Origin: Venatoribacter pacificus
Lineage (GTDB): Bacteria; Pseudomonadota; Gammaproteobacteria; Pseudomonadales; Oceanobacteraceae
Assembly: GCF_025318105.1 (NCBI RefSeq)
Contig: NZ_JAOANI010000032.1
Span: 52,357-116,356 of the forward strand
Direction of reading: 5' to 3'
Length of the DNA: 64,000 nucleotides
Part shown: piece after piece, positions 8,059-16,789 of the stretch
How positions within the stretch are numbered: position 1 is the first letter of the stretch
Layout: every line of letters starts with the position of its first letter
Program-made: the position numbers and the translations under genes
Notes under the pieces: generated by a model
What the model was told of the DNA's origin: nothing
Seen by the model: the letters and a program-made list of their open reading frames with translations, nothing else
Databases searched by the model: none

Positions 8059-9242
8059 GTTCAGCCTGTTTAATGCCGGTGTATGAGCGCCTGCCGGTTC
8101 ATTTTGTGCGCGGCGAAGGCAGCTGCCTGTGGGACGATCAGGGCAATCAGTATCTCGACAGCCTGGCCGGTGTCGCGGTAACCAATCTGGGGCACTCGCA
8201 CCCGGAAATTACCGCAGCCATCAGCGCTCAGGCCGCCACTCTGATGCACAGCTCCAACCTGTACGGCGTAACCTGGCAGGAAACCCTCGCCGCCACACTG
8301 TGCAGCCTGACGGGAATGGAGAAAGCGTTTTTCTGTAATTCCGGTGCCGAAGCCAACGAAACCGCCATCAAGCTGGCGCGCCTGCATGCCCGCCAGCGGC
8401 AGATTACAGCACCGCAGATTGTGGTTATGGACGGTGCATTTCATGGCCGCACCCTGGCCACCCTGACCGCCAGCGGAAATCCGGCCGCACAGCAGGGTTT
8501 TGAACCCTTAGTACCGGGCTTTCTGCGTCTGCCACTGAATGACAGCGCGGCCCTGAATGCGCTGGATGGCAACCCTCAGATCTGTGCTGTGCTGCTGGAA
8601 ACCGTGCAGGGCGAAGGCGGCGTGCGACTGGCAGACAGTCATTATTTACAGGCGCTGGCGCGCCTGTGCCGGGACAATAACTGGCTGCTGATGATCGACG
8701 AGGTGCAGACCGGCATGGGCCGCACAGGACGCCACTTCGGTTATCAGCATGCCGATATTCAACCGGATGTGATCACCCTTGCCAAAGGTCTGGGCAATGG
8801 TCTGCCGATTGGTGCCTGCCTCGCACGCGGTGCGGCAGCAAACCTGTTTGCGCCGGGACAGCACGGTTCAACCTTTGGTGGCAATCCGCTGGCCTGCCGC
8901 GTCGGTCATACCGTGATAAGCATCATGCAGCGTGACCGGCTGGCCGAACGGGCGGCAGAGCTGGGCAGGCAACTGCTGGAAGGATTAACCCAGGCGCTGG
9001 CCGGTCATCCCCAGGTCGCTGCCATCCGCGGACGCGGACTGATGGTGGGTATTGAGCTGAAAGAAGCGATCCCGGACCTGACCAGACGTGCGCTTCTGGA
9101 AGAGCGCCTGCTGATTAATGTCACACGGCAGAAAGTTATCCGCCTGTTACCGGCACTGACGATCAGTCCGGAAGAAATCAGCATCCTGATCGCCGCACTG
9201 AGCCGGTTACTGCACAGCAACCAGCAATTGCGCAGCGCCTGA
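8055..9242 (+). CDS. argD: Acetylornithine/succinyldiaminopimelate-type class III aminotransferase
   Basis: 395 aa, PLP-dependent class III aminotransferase of the ArgD group. It shows GEGSCLWDDQGNQYLDSLAGVAV near the N-terminus, FFCNSGAEANETAIKLAR, the DEVQTGMGRTG motif and the PLP lysine in TLAKGLGNGLPIGA. ArgD makes N-acetylornithine in arginine synthesis and can act in lysine synthesis; homologues also serve arginine or GABA catabolism. Placement under a MocR regulator next to an amidotransferase leaves a paralogue with another amino donor possible. It starts in a 4-bp ATGA overlap with the 84-aa gene and is followed by a strong terminator. Confidence 0.85.
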   Translation: MSSACLMPVYERLPVHFVRGEGSCLWDDQGNQYLDSLAGVAVTNLGHSHPEITAAISAQAATLMHSSNLYGVTWQETLAATLCSLTGMEKAFFCNSGAEANETAIKLARLHARQRQITAPQIVVMDGAFHGRTLATLTASGNPAAQQGFEPLVPGFLRLPLNDSAALNALDGNPQICAVLLETVQGEGGVRLADSHYLQALARLCRDNNWLLMIDEVQTGMGRTGRHFGYQHADIQPDVITLAKGLGNGLPIGACLARGAAANLFAPGQHGSTFGGNPLACRVGHTVISIMQRDRLAERAAELGRQLLEGLTQALAGHPQVAAIRGRGLMVGIELKEAIPDLTRRALLEERLLINVTRQKVIRLLPALTISPEEISILIAALSRLLHSNQQLRSA

Positions 9243-9254
9243 GAGGTAAAACAT

Positions 9255-9285
9255 CCCCGGCCAGCCTGCCCTGGTCGGGGTTTAT
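9255..9285 (+). terminator. Rho-independent terminator after argD
   Basis: A stem of ccccggccag with ctggtcgggg (10 bp with one G-T pair, 6-nt loop) is followed by tttat. It lies 12 bp after the argD stop. Confidence 0.75.
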
Positions 9286-9413
9286 CTGGCTAGGGGTTAT
9301 CTGATCAGGGTTTATATTGCTCCCTTCGTTCCACCATCGCCGCACTCTTGGCGCAGTGTTATATTGCCGCCCGCCTCCCTGCCGACGCGCTCTCTCAAAC
9401 CGAAGGAATCCGC

Positions 9414-10076
9414 ATGAATCAACCCTGCACCCAGCCCTGCCCCCTGTGCTCTGATCAGGGTCCGCATCAGCAACTTCAGGGTGCCGATAAACGCCGTTAC
9501 TTCAGCTGCAGCCAATGCTCACTGGCCTTTGCCGACCCACAGCAATGGCTGAGTGCGGATGACGAAAAAGCTTATTACGCCACCCATGAAAACAGCATTG
9601 AAGATGCCGGTTATGTGCAGTTTCTGCAGCACCTGCTGACACCTCTGCTGCCATTATTAACACCGGGCATGCAGGCACTCGATTACGGCTGCGGGCCGGG
9701 GCCAACATTATCAAAGTTACTGACGGCTGCAGGTATTGCCTGCGATGACTACGATCCGTTTTTCTTTCCTGCCCAGTTACGCCGCCAGTACGATGTGATT
9801 ACCGCCACCGAATGCTTTGAACATTTTCATAATCCGCACGCCGAACTGAGCAGGCTGAGTGGTTTACTGCGCGAAGGTGGTTATCTCGGTTTAATGACCA
9901 GCCGCTGGGCAGATGCAGAATATTTTTCGCGCTGGCATTACACCCGCGACCCGACTCATGTGGTGTTTATGCAGGAAAAAACGCCGGACTGGATTGCCCG
10001 GCATTATGATCTGGAGATTGTCTGGCGCGACAGTCCGAGGGTGGTGATTTTCCGCAAAGTGGCCAAGGCCTGTTAA
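9414..10076 (+). CDS. SAM-dependent methyltransferase with N-terminal zinc-ribbon-like Cys cluster
   Basis: 220 aa. ATG 9414 follows AAGGAA by 7 nt. The N-terminus has CPLCS and CSQCS, a four-cysteine metal-site pattern, then an acidic linker and a class I methyltransferase core (ALDYGCGPGPTLSKLL, ATECFEHFHNP, LREGGYLGLMTSRW). Proteins of this layout are often annotated as class I SAM methyltransferases without a substrate. The final codons and the stop (AAG GCC TGT TAA) fall in a repeat fragment related to the MITE at 30.7 kb, so the native C-terminus may have been altered. Confidence 0.85.
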   Translation: MNQPCTQPCPLCSDQGPHQQLQGADKRRYFSCSQCSLAFADPQQWLSADDEKAYYATHENSIEDAGYVQFLQHLLTPLLPLLTPGMQALDYGCGPGPTLSKLLTAAGIACDDYDPFFFPAQLRRQYDVITATECFEHFHNPHAELSRLSGLLREGGYLGLMTSRWADAEYFSRWHYTRDPTHVVFMQEKTPDWIARHYDLEIVWRDSPRVVIFRKVAKAC

Positions 10077-10095
10077 CACTAATTAAACAGGCTCT
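10067..10095. repeat. Relic of the MITE-like element terminal repeat
   Basis: This 29-bp segment matches the outer end of the element at 30663-30928 (read from its right end) at nearly every position. It includes the inner attaaacaggc that the left end lacks. It supplies the stop codon of the methyltransferase and can fold into a 7-bp hairpin (gcctgtt/aacaggc), which could act as a weak terminator. Confidence 0.7.
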
Positions 10096-10103
10096 AAAAG
10101 ATT

Positions 10104-11057
10104 TCAGGCAGAAACCATCTTAACCTGATGCAGTTTTAAATAATCTCTGGGCGACACACCATACTGCTGATGAAAACGGCGGGTAAAGTGGCTGGCATTC
10201 ACATAGCCGACGTCATAGCAGACCTCGGTAACAGAGCGGCCGCTCTGCAGTAATTCCCGCGCCCGTTCAAGGCGGCGCTGCTGGATATATTCCATCGGCC
10301 CGGTCCCCATCACATGCCGGAACTGCTGATAAAACTTACTGCGCGACATACAGGCGATACGGCACAGTTGCTCAATATCAACGGTTTCCGCCAGATGATC
10401 ATCAATATAACGAACCGTTTCTGTCAGAGCATTTAAGGTCGGGTCATGGCGCGCGCAATTCAGTAAAAAATTACGCCCCTGCTGGCGCAGCATGCGGGTT
10501 AATAATTCGGTAACGCCCAGGTTCAGTACCAGATCACGGTCATCATCGTTATGCACAAAACTGCCGACGATACGTTCCAGTAATTGTTGCGTTGCCTCGG
10601 TATGAAACAGATGCAGCACATGATCATCATGCGGTCGCCAGCTGCCCAGTTCTTTCGGTAACGGATTTTTCTGATTGAGCTGATCACAGACATCACGCAA
10701 CCGCTCACGGCTGATACCCAGGGTTAAACAGCTGGTCGGGTTATCGAGGGTTGCCTCGGGGAAATCAATGGCAACGGTTTCTCCCGGCGCCATGACAAAA
10801 GATTCATGGGGTAAAAAAGCCGAATTAAAATGATGTTTACCGTGCAGTACTTTTTTGCCGCTGATCATGCCGCAGTAGAGAATCTCTTCCGCATCCAAGC
10901 GGACTTTTTCTGCAGAGGCAAAAGTGTCGTAGATTGACAGTTCAGCGCCATGGCTGGCAAAGACCGTGCGGTTTTCAACCAGCTGCTGCGGGCCAGAACC
11001 ACGAACAAGATTACGGCGGTTAAACGCCGCCTGAGCTGCCAGACCTGAATCGCGCAT
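10104..11057 (-). CDS. AraC-family transcriptional regulator
   Basis: 317 aa. The C-terminal ~100 residues contain both AraC helix-turn-helices (LCRIACMSRSKFYQQFRHVMG and VTEVCYDVGYVNASHFTRRF). The N-terminal ~190 residues are an AraC-type effector domain. The ATG is preceded by AGGAGG. The gene is divergent from the aldehyde dehydrogenase at 11337 across 279 bp, which makes that gene its most likely target; aldehyde or alcohol inducers are plausible. The effector cannot be named. Confidence 0.9.
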   Translation of the reverse strand: MRDSGLAAQAAFNRRNLVRGSGPQQLVENRTVFASHGAELSIYDTFASAEKVRLDAEEILYCGMISGKKVLHGKHHFNSAFLPHESFVMAPGETVAIDFPEATLDNPTSCLTLGISRERLRDVCDQLNQKNPLPKELGSWRPHDDHVLHLFHTEATQQLLERIVGSFVHNDDDRDLVLNLGVTELLTRMLRQQGRNFLLNCARHDPTLNALTETVRYIDDHLAETVDIEQLCRIACMSRSKFYQQFRHVMGTGPMEYIQQRRLERARELLQSGRSVTEVCYDVGYVNASHFTRRFHQQYGVSPRDYLKLHQVKMVSA

Positions 11058-11336
11058 TCTGACCTCCTGTTACCGCTTATATTGGTGCGGTATCTCTTTG
11101 TTTTAATTATTTTTTATCGTTTTCGGCAAAGCCCTGAGCCGCTATTGAACCCTGTTTTTCCTTATCAGCAAGCCGTCGTCAGCGACCGTTTTTTGGCCGG
11201 CATGGACGCTCAGCACAGTGATTCAGACGCTCAGGCAAGTGGCTAATCATCAGATCACATAGCCTGAACTCACACAACCCGCTAAGCCCAGACAAAAGTC
11301 CAAGGCTTGCGTGTGAACAATAACAAGGAGAACGCC

Positions 11337-12857
11337 ATGATTTATGCCAACCCCGGACAAACCGGCTCGGTCGTCAGCTTTAAAAGCCAGTATCAGAACT
11401 ACATTGGTGGTGACTGGGTTAAACCGGTTAACGGCCGTTATATGGACAACATCAGCCCGGTCAATGGTCAGGTGTTCTGTCAGGTGCCACGTTCCGATGG
11501 CGCCGATATCGAACTGGCGCTGGATGCAGCCCACAATGCGGCAGCGGCCTGGGGCAAGACCTCCGCTACCGAACGCTCCAATATTCTGCTGCGCATTGCT
11601 GACCGCATGGAACAGAATCTGGAAATGCTGGCCGTAGCCGAAACCTGGGATAACGGCAAAGCCGTGCGCGAAACCCTGGCCGCCGATATTCCACTGGCGG
11701 TGGATCACTTCCGTTATTTCGCCGGTTGTCTGCGCGCGCAGGAAGGCACCATGGCGGAAATCGACGAGACCACCGTGGCGTATCATATCCACGAACCACT
11801 GGGCGTTGTCGGTCAGATTATTCCGTGGAATTTTCCGCTGTTAATGGCTGCCTGGAAACTCGGCCCGGCACTGGCCGGTGGCAACTGTGTGGTGATGAAA
11901 CCGGCCGAACAAACGCCCGCATCCATTCTGGTTTTAATGGAGCTGATCGGCGATCTGCTGCCACCCGGTGTACTGAATATTGTTAACGGCATTGGTGAAG
12001 AAGCCGGACAGGCGCTGGCCACCAGCCAGCGTATTGCCAAAATTGCCTTTACCGGCTCGACCCCGGTGGGCCAGCATATTCTGAAATGTGCCGCCGATTT
12101 ATTAATTCCAAGCACCGTTGAGTTGGGCGGAAAATCACCCAACATTTATTTCGAAGACGTGGTGCAACACGAAGATGATTACCTGAGCAAGTGCGTGGAA
12201 GGTATTACACTGGCCTTCTTTAATCAGGGTGAAGTCTGTACCTGTCCGTCACGGGCACTGATTCAGGAATCGGTTTACGATCAATTAATTGAACTGGTGG
12301 TTGAACGTGCCGGAAAAATCATCCGCGGTAATCCACTGGATACCGATACTCAGGTTGGCGCACAGGCTTCAGCGGAACAGTACGAACGCATTATGAATTA
12401 CATTGCCATCGGCAAAACCGAAGGCGCTAAAGTGCTGCTCGGCGGCAATGCCGAAGCGTTAAACGGTGACTTGAGCAAAGGCTACTACATTCAGCCAACG
12501 CTGCTGTTCGGCAAAAATGATATGCGTATTTTCCAGGAAGAAATTTTCGGCCCGGTAATCAGCGTCACCACCTTTAAAGACGAAGCCGAAGCACTGGCCA
12601 TCGCCAACGATACCGAATTTGGTTTGGGGGCCGGTGTCTGGACGCGCGATATGAATCTGGCTTACCGCATGGGCCGTAATATTCAGGCCGGCCGGGTCTG
12701 GACCAACTGCTACCATGCCTATCCGGCGCATGCTGCCTTCGGTGGTTATAAAAAATCCGGTATCGGCCGCGAAACCCACAAAAAAGCGCTGGAGCATTAT
12801 CAGCAAACCAAAAACCTGCTGGTCAGCTACAGCACCAGCCCGCTGGGTTTCTTCTGA
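11337..12857 (+). CDS. NAD-dependent aldehyde dehydrogenase (AldB/ExaC-like)
   Basis: 506 aa from ATG 11337, 6 nt after AAGGAG. It has the complete ALDH fold: NIGG-type start (YIGGDWVKPVNGRY), NFPLLMAAWKLGPALAGGNC, the general-base Glu in ELGGKSPNI and the catalytic Cys in FFNQGEVCTCPSR. The C-terminus carries FGGYKKSGIGRE. Length and the adjacent double cysteine are typical of bacterial acetaldehyde dehydrogenase II types (AldB, ExaC) that oxidise acetaldehyde from ethanol or other short aldehydes to the acid. A divergent AraC regulator and its own terminator indicate a single-gene inducible unit. Confidence 0.92.
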   Translation: MIYANPGQTGSVVSFKSQYQNYIGGDWVKPVNGRYMDNISPVNGQVFCQVPRSDGADIELALDAAHNAAAAWGKTSATERSNILLRIADRMEQNLEMLAVAETWDNGKAVRETLAADIPLAVDHFRYFAGCLRAQEGTMAEIDETTVAYHIHEPLGVVGQIIPWNFPLLMAAWKLGPALAGGNCVVMKPAEQTPASILVLMELIGDLLPPGVLNIVNGIGEEAGQALATSQRIAKIAFTGSTPVGQHILKCAADLLIPSTVELGGKSPNIYFEDVVQHEDDYLSKCVEGITLAFFNQGEVCTCPSRALIQESVYDQLIELVVERAGKIIRGNPLDTDTQVGAQASAEQYERIMNYIAIGKTEGAKVLLGGNAEALNGDLSKGYYIQPTLLFGKNDMRIFQEEIFGPVISVTTFKDEAEALAIANDTEFGLGAGVWTRDMNLAYRMGRNIQAGRVWTNCYHAYPAHAAFGGYKKSGIGRETHKKALEHYQQTKNLLVSYSTSPLGFF

Positions 12858-12890
12858 TCCGGCATTGAGTGTTGCTCTGCAAGCCTGATA

Positions 12891-12918
12891 ACACGCCCGC
12901 ACTGCGGGCGTTGTTTAT
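12891..12918 (+). terminator. Rho-independent terminator after the aldehyde dehydrogenase
   Basis: acgcccgca and tgcgggcgt form a 9-bp GC-rich stem followed by tgtttatt, 34 bp after the stop codon. Confidence 0.75.
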
Positions 12919-13022
12919 TCCATCAGATTTTTGCAACAGAGCTTTCCTCAACATCACGCAGACCTGCCCGCTGCAGTGTGGCACCCTGTGAGCCTTTCAT
13001 CCTATTCATGGCGGGCTGCATT

Positions 13023-14018
13023 ATGACCTCACTGGCCGACATTCCTTTTTCTCTGCTGGAGCTGGCGTCGGTACCGGAAGGCTTCAACGTAGCTCAGACG
13101 CTGGCATCCATGCTCGACTACGCCCAGCATGCCGATACGCTGGGCTTTAACCGCTTCTGGCTGGCCGAGCATCACAATATGGAAGGGGTCGCCAGCAGCG
13201 CCACCGCCGTGCTGATTGGTCAGGTCGCAGCACGCACGCAACAACTCCGCGTCGGCTCTGGTGGCATCATGTTGCCCAATCACCCGCCGCTTATTATCGC
13301 CGAACAGTTCGGTACACTGGATGCATTGTACCCCGGCCGTATTGACCTTGGCCTTGGCCGTGCCCCCGGTACCGACCCGCTGACCAGCCGGGCCTTGCGC
13401 CGTGACGATATGCGCGCCGAACACTTCCCGCAGGAAGTGGAAGAATTACAGACCCTGCTGGGAGCCGATGGCGCACACAAGCGCGTTAAAGCTTACCCCG
13501 GTGCCAACAGTGCGGTAGAAATCTGGCTGTTAGGCTCCAGTTTATTCAGCGCGCAATTGGCCGCTGAGCGTGGTCTGCCTTACGCCTTTGCCGGACATTT
13601 TGCTCCGCGTCTGGCACGTGAGGCGATCGCCCTTTACCGTCATCGTTTCCAGCCATCAGCTACGCTGCAACAACCGCATGTCATTTTATGTCTGCCGTTG
13701 ATTGCCGCCACCAGCGATGACGAAGCACGTTTTTTAGCCACCAGCAGTCAGCAGCGGATCATGGCATTAATGCAGGGCCAGCCACTGTATCTGCCACCGC
13801 CGGTAGAAAGCATGGAAGGTATCTGGAATGCGCAGATCAAAGCACAGGTAGATGCATTTCTGGCGTTATCCGTAACGGGTGGGCCAGCCAGCATAAAATC
13901 CAAATTGCAGGCGCTGGTCAGTCAGATGCCGGTGAATGAGTTAATGTTTACCAACGATATTTTTGACCGGGAAAAACGTCTTCAGGCACTGCAGATTCTG
14001 ATGGATGCAAAATCTTAA
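13023..14018 (+). CDS. LLM-class flavin-dependent monooxygenase (YhbW-like)
   Basis: 331 aa from ATG 13023; the upstream in-frame start would add 15 residues not seen in the family. It belongs to the bacterial luciferase-like monooxygenases: SLLELASVPEG, NRFWLAEHHNMEGVASSATAVLIG, VGSGGIMLPNHPPLIIAEQFG and RIDLGLGRAPGTDP are all hallmark segments. It should use reduced FMN and oxygen; the substrate is unknown. It stands alone between a terminator and the sco gene. Confidence 0.88.
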   Translation: MTSLADIPFSLLELASVPEGFNVAQTLASMLDYAQHADTLGFNRFWLAEHHNMEGVASSATAVLIGQVAARTQQLRVGSGGIMLPNHPPLIIAEQFGTLDALYPGRIDLGLGRAPGTDPLTSRALRRDDMRAEHFPQEVEELQTLLGADGAHKRVKAYPGANSAVEIWLLGSSLFSAQLAAERGLPYAFAGHFAPRLAREAIALYRHRFQPSATLQQPHVILCLPLIAATSDDEARFLATSSQQRIMALMQGQPLYLPPPVESMEGIWNAQIKAQVDAFLALSVTGGPASIKSKLQALVSQMPVNELMFTNDIFDREKRLQALQILMDAKS

Positions 14019-14136
14019 GGAGCTTCAGGGCAGCGGCAAAATAACGGATTAATCACCGCACAATGAATACCCGGATGGGGTTAATCTGCTATACCTGATG
14101 CAGGCTTTTACCAATAAAAAGTTATCAGGAGGCGGT

Positions 14137-14736
14137 ATGCTTAAAGGATGGTTGATACTGACGTTATTATTGCTGAGTGCCTGCGACAACTCTCCCACGG
14201 CCGGCAATCAGTTTTCACCACTGCCACAAACCCGGGCCGAAGCTGAACAGCTGCGCCAGCTGAGCTTAAAAACAACCGCTGGCGAACGTCACTTAAGCGA
14301 TTTTGATAACCAGCTTCTGCTGCTGTTTTTTGGTTTCAGCCATTGCCCGGATATTTGCCCCACCACCCTGATGAACGTCAGCAAGGCACTGCAGCAATTA
14401 CCAGCCGAAACCATCCGGCAGGTACAACCATTGTTTATCACTGTCGACCCCGAGCGCGACAGCATTGATGAACTGCGTCCCTATACCCGACACTTTCACA
14501 CCGCCATTATTGGCGTACAGCCCGATGCTGAACAGTTGCAACAACTGACAAAATTTTTCGGTATTTATTATCGCAAAGTCGTGCAGGAAGGCGCGCTGGA
14601 ATACAGCATGGATCATTCTGCGCAGTTATTATTGAGCAGCAGCTACGGCCAGATGCTGGGTGTACTCGACCCCCATATGCCAGCTGACGAACTGGCCCAG
14701 TGGATTCAGGGCGCCGTCGCCCGGCTGCATGACTGA
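14137..14736 (+). CDS. Sco1/SenC-family copper chaperone lipoprotein
   Basis: 199 aa from ATG 14137, 5 nt after CAGGAGG. It starts with a lipoprotein signal (LILTLLLLSAC), so it is membrane-anchored in the periplasm. A thioredoxin fold follows, with the copper-binding CPDIC motif and the distal His in MDHSAQ. Sco delivers copper to the CuA site of cytochrome oxidase subunit II. It converges on the end of the cox operon (ctaB) and shares a bidirectional terminator with it. Confidence 0.92.
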   Translation: MLKGWLILTLLLLSACDNSPTAGNQFSPLPQTRAEAEQLRQLSLKTTAGERHLSDFDNQLLLLFFGFSHCPDICPTTLMNVSKALQQLPAETIRQVQPLFITVDPERDSIDELRPYTRHFHTAIIGVQPDAEQLQQLTKFFGIYYRKVVQEGALEYSMDHSAQLLLSSSYGQMLGVLDPHMPADELAQWIQGAVARLHD

Positions 14737-14747
14737 CGTTATTTACT

Positions 14748-14782
14748 TAAAGCACCTCTGAATAATTCAGAGGTGCTTTAAA
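14748..14782. terminator. Bidirectional terminator between sco and ctaB
   Basis: aaagcacctctgaa and ttcagaggtgcttt form a 14-bp perfect stem with a 3-nt loop, with A and T runs on the flanks. It sits 12 bp after the sco stop and its right edge overlaps the last codons of ctaB. Confidence 0.85.
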
Positions 14783-15689
14783 ATACCGGTAAGCAATGAT
14801 CCAGTAACAGCGCGGCAAAACAATACAGAATATAACGGATAGAAAACCAGAATGCCTGAATCGGTGCCTGCGCCGAAGTGGCTCGCCATACCCGCCAGTT
14901 AATCTGTATAAAACGGATATTCAGCGGCACCATTAACAACAGATACACCAGCCCCGACATACCGCTGACATAAGGCATCAGTGTCATCGCCACCGTCAGC
15001 CAGGAGTACAGCCAGATCTGTAAACGGGTAAAACCTTCACCATGAGTAATCGGCAGCATCGGTACACCGGCGCGACGATATTCATCCTGTTTATGAATCG
15101 CCAGCGCCCAGAAATGCGGTGGCGTCCAGGCAAAAATAATCAGCACCAGCAGCAATGCATCGGCTTCCACACGATTGGTGATTGCCGTCCAGCCGAGTAA
15201 CGGTGGCGCCGCTCCGGCCAGTCCGCCAATGGTAATATTCTGCGGCGTGGCGTGTTTTAAAAAGCGGGTATAAATTAGCGCATAACCCAACAGCGCAGCC
15301 GCCGTCAGCACCGATGTTAACGGGTTCACTTCCAGCCACAACAAGCTCAGCCCCAACAGTGACAACAGGCTGGCATAAAGCGCTGCCTGCCAGGGGGGAA
15401 TCCGCCCCTGCGCCAGCGGGCGCTTTGACGTACGCAACATTAAGCGATCAAGACGCTGATCCAGCAAATGGTTAAAGGCCGCCGCCCCCATCGCAGCCAT
15501 CGCAACCCCCAGCGTGGCATAAACCACCCGTCCGATATCCGGTAATACCGGTGTCGCCAGAACCATGCCGACCAGGGCGCAGACCAGCATCACCAGTACG
15601 ACCCGTGGCTTACCCAGCTCCCAGAAATCACGCCACTGCGGGCGGCTGACCAGTCCGGTATTTTTACCCGCTAATACCAATTCGCTCAT
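14778..15689 (-). CDS. ctaB: Protoheme IX farnesyltransferase (heme O synthase)
   Basis: 303 aa, polytopic UbiA-family prenyltransferase. The substrate motif AFNHLLDQRLDRLMLRTSKRP and the second conserved loop YTRFLKHATPQNITIGG are intact. It attaches farnesyl to heme B, producing heme O for heme A synthase. The start codon overlaps the ctaA stop by 4 bp (ATGA), so the pair is translationally coupled. GAGG precedes the ATG by 7 nt. It is the last gene of the cox operon. Confidence 0.95.
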   Translation of the reverse strand: MSELVLAGKNTGLVSRPQWRDFWELGKPRVVLVMLVCALVGMVLATPVLPDIGRVVYATLGVAMAAMGAAAFNHLLDQRLDRLMLRTSKRPLAQGRIPPWQAALYASLLSLLGLSLLWLEVNPLTSVLTAAALLGYALIYTRFLKHATPQNITIGGLAGAAPPLLGWTAITNRVEADALLLVLIIFAWTPPHFWALAIHKQDEYRRAGVPMLPITHGEGFTRLQIWLYSWLTVAMTLMPYVSGMSGLVYLLLMVPLNIRFIQINWRVWRATSAQAPIQAFWFSIRYILYCFAALLLDHCLPVF

Positions 15690-16789
15690 ATCACGTCCTC
15701 CACCAGATGCCAGGTTTTCTGCCGTTGATTTGCCGGTTCACCCGGCCGCAACCAGACCAGGCCGCAGTACACCAGCGCCAGCATTAATAACGCCGCTCCG
15801 GCGGTATGCAGCAAAGCCGGCGGAAAAGGTAATGACCAGATCACCAGCACAATGCCCAGAGTCACTTGCAGCAAATACAGACCGGCACAGCAAAGCACGG
15901 CCCGCCGCCGCGCCACAAATTCACGCTGCCCTGCTTGCTCACGTTGCACTGCTTGCTCACGTTGTCCCGCTTGCCAATAAAGACCCAGTAGTGCCAGCCC
16001 CAACGCCAGCGCCACCAGCCGGTGTGTCCACTGGATCGCACTGCGCGCGCTGGCATGCAGCTGGCCGTATAAATAATCCGGGCCAATAGATTGGGTAAGA
16101 TGAAAGGCGCTGGAAAAATCCATATCCGGCCACCACTGGCCATTACAGGTGGGAAACCCCATGCAACCAATGCCGGCATAATTACTCGACGTCCAGCCGC
16201 CTAAAGCAATTTGCAATATCAGCAGTATGAGCGCCAGCCAGAATACTCCCGGACGCCTGTTCCGCCGCCGCGCCGCTGGCTCCTGCTTTACTGCGCAAGG
16301 CACGGCAGCAGCCTCAGGCTGATACACCCGCCAGGCAATAAAACTGAGCAGTAAAAGGCAACTGAATCCGCCCAACAGATGCAGAGTGACCACCTGCGGC
16401 CAGAGTTTCAGCGTTACCGTCCAGGCACCGAAAGCGCCCTGCACAATAACCAGACCAAGCAGTAACGATGTCCAGCGCAGCAGCCCCGGTGCCTGAGTGC
16501 GGGCGCGCCAGCTGAAATACACCAGTAATAACGCCATTAAACCAAGCGAAGCCGCCAGATAACGGTGGATCATTTCCATCCAGGCTTTTTCCGCTTCTAA
16601 TGGCGCGTGCGGTGCATATTGCGCAGCTATATGAGCCTGCGGGACGACTAAGCGACCATAACATCCCGGCCAATCCGGACAGCCTAACCCGGCGTCCAGC
16701 AATCGGGTTGCCGCGCCCAGCATCACCACAGTGAAAGCCGTTAATGCCGCAACCAAAGCCAGAGTGCGCAGTGTTTTCAGATGATTCAT
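15686..16789 (-). CDS. ctaA: Heme A synthase (COX15/CtaA)
   Basis: 367 aa with about eight TM segments. It has the conserved N-terminal GAATRLLDAGLGCPDWPGCYG with the Cys pair, and heme-ligand histidines in EMIHRYLAASLG, TLHLLGG, QWTHRLVAL and LLHTAGAA. It oxidises heme O to heme A. One loop carries an 18-bp triplicated segment (QREQA units) not expected in the family. ATG is preceded by GGAGG at 5 nt. The first 4 bp overlap the end of the upstream SURF1 fusion gene. Confidence 0.95.
   Translation of the reverse strand: MNHLKTLRTLALVAALTAFTVVMLGAATRLLDAGLGCPDWPGCYGRLVVPQAHIAAQYAPHAPLEAEKAWMEMIHRYLAASLGLMALLLVYFSWRARTQAPGLLRWTSLLLGLVIVQGAFGAWTVTLKLWPQVVTLHLLGGFSCLLLLSFIAWRVYQPEAAAVPCAVKQEPAARRRNRRPGVFWLALILLILQIALGGWTSSNYAGIGCMGFPTCNGQWWPDMDFSSAFHLTQSIGPDYLYGQLHASARSAIQWTHRLVALALGLALLGLYWQAGQREQAVQREQAGQREFVARRRAVLCCAGLYLLQVTLGIVLVIWSLPFPPALLHTAGAALLMLALVYCGLVWLRPGEPANQRQKTWHLVEDVI
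15921..15974. repeat. 18-bp tandem repeat (three units) inside ctaA
   Basis: Units 15921-15938, 15939-15956 and 15957-15974 share tcacg[ct]tg..c.gcttgc. They encode hexapeptides of the form G/V-Q-R-E-Q/F-A/V in a hydrophilic loop after the QWTHRLVAL heme-ligand helix. The array is in frame, so copy number could vary without breaking the gene. Confidence 0.8.
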
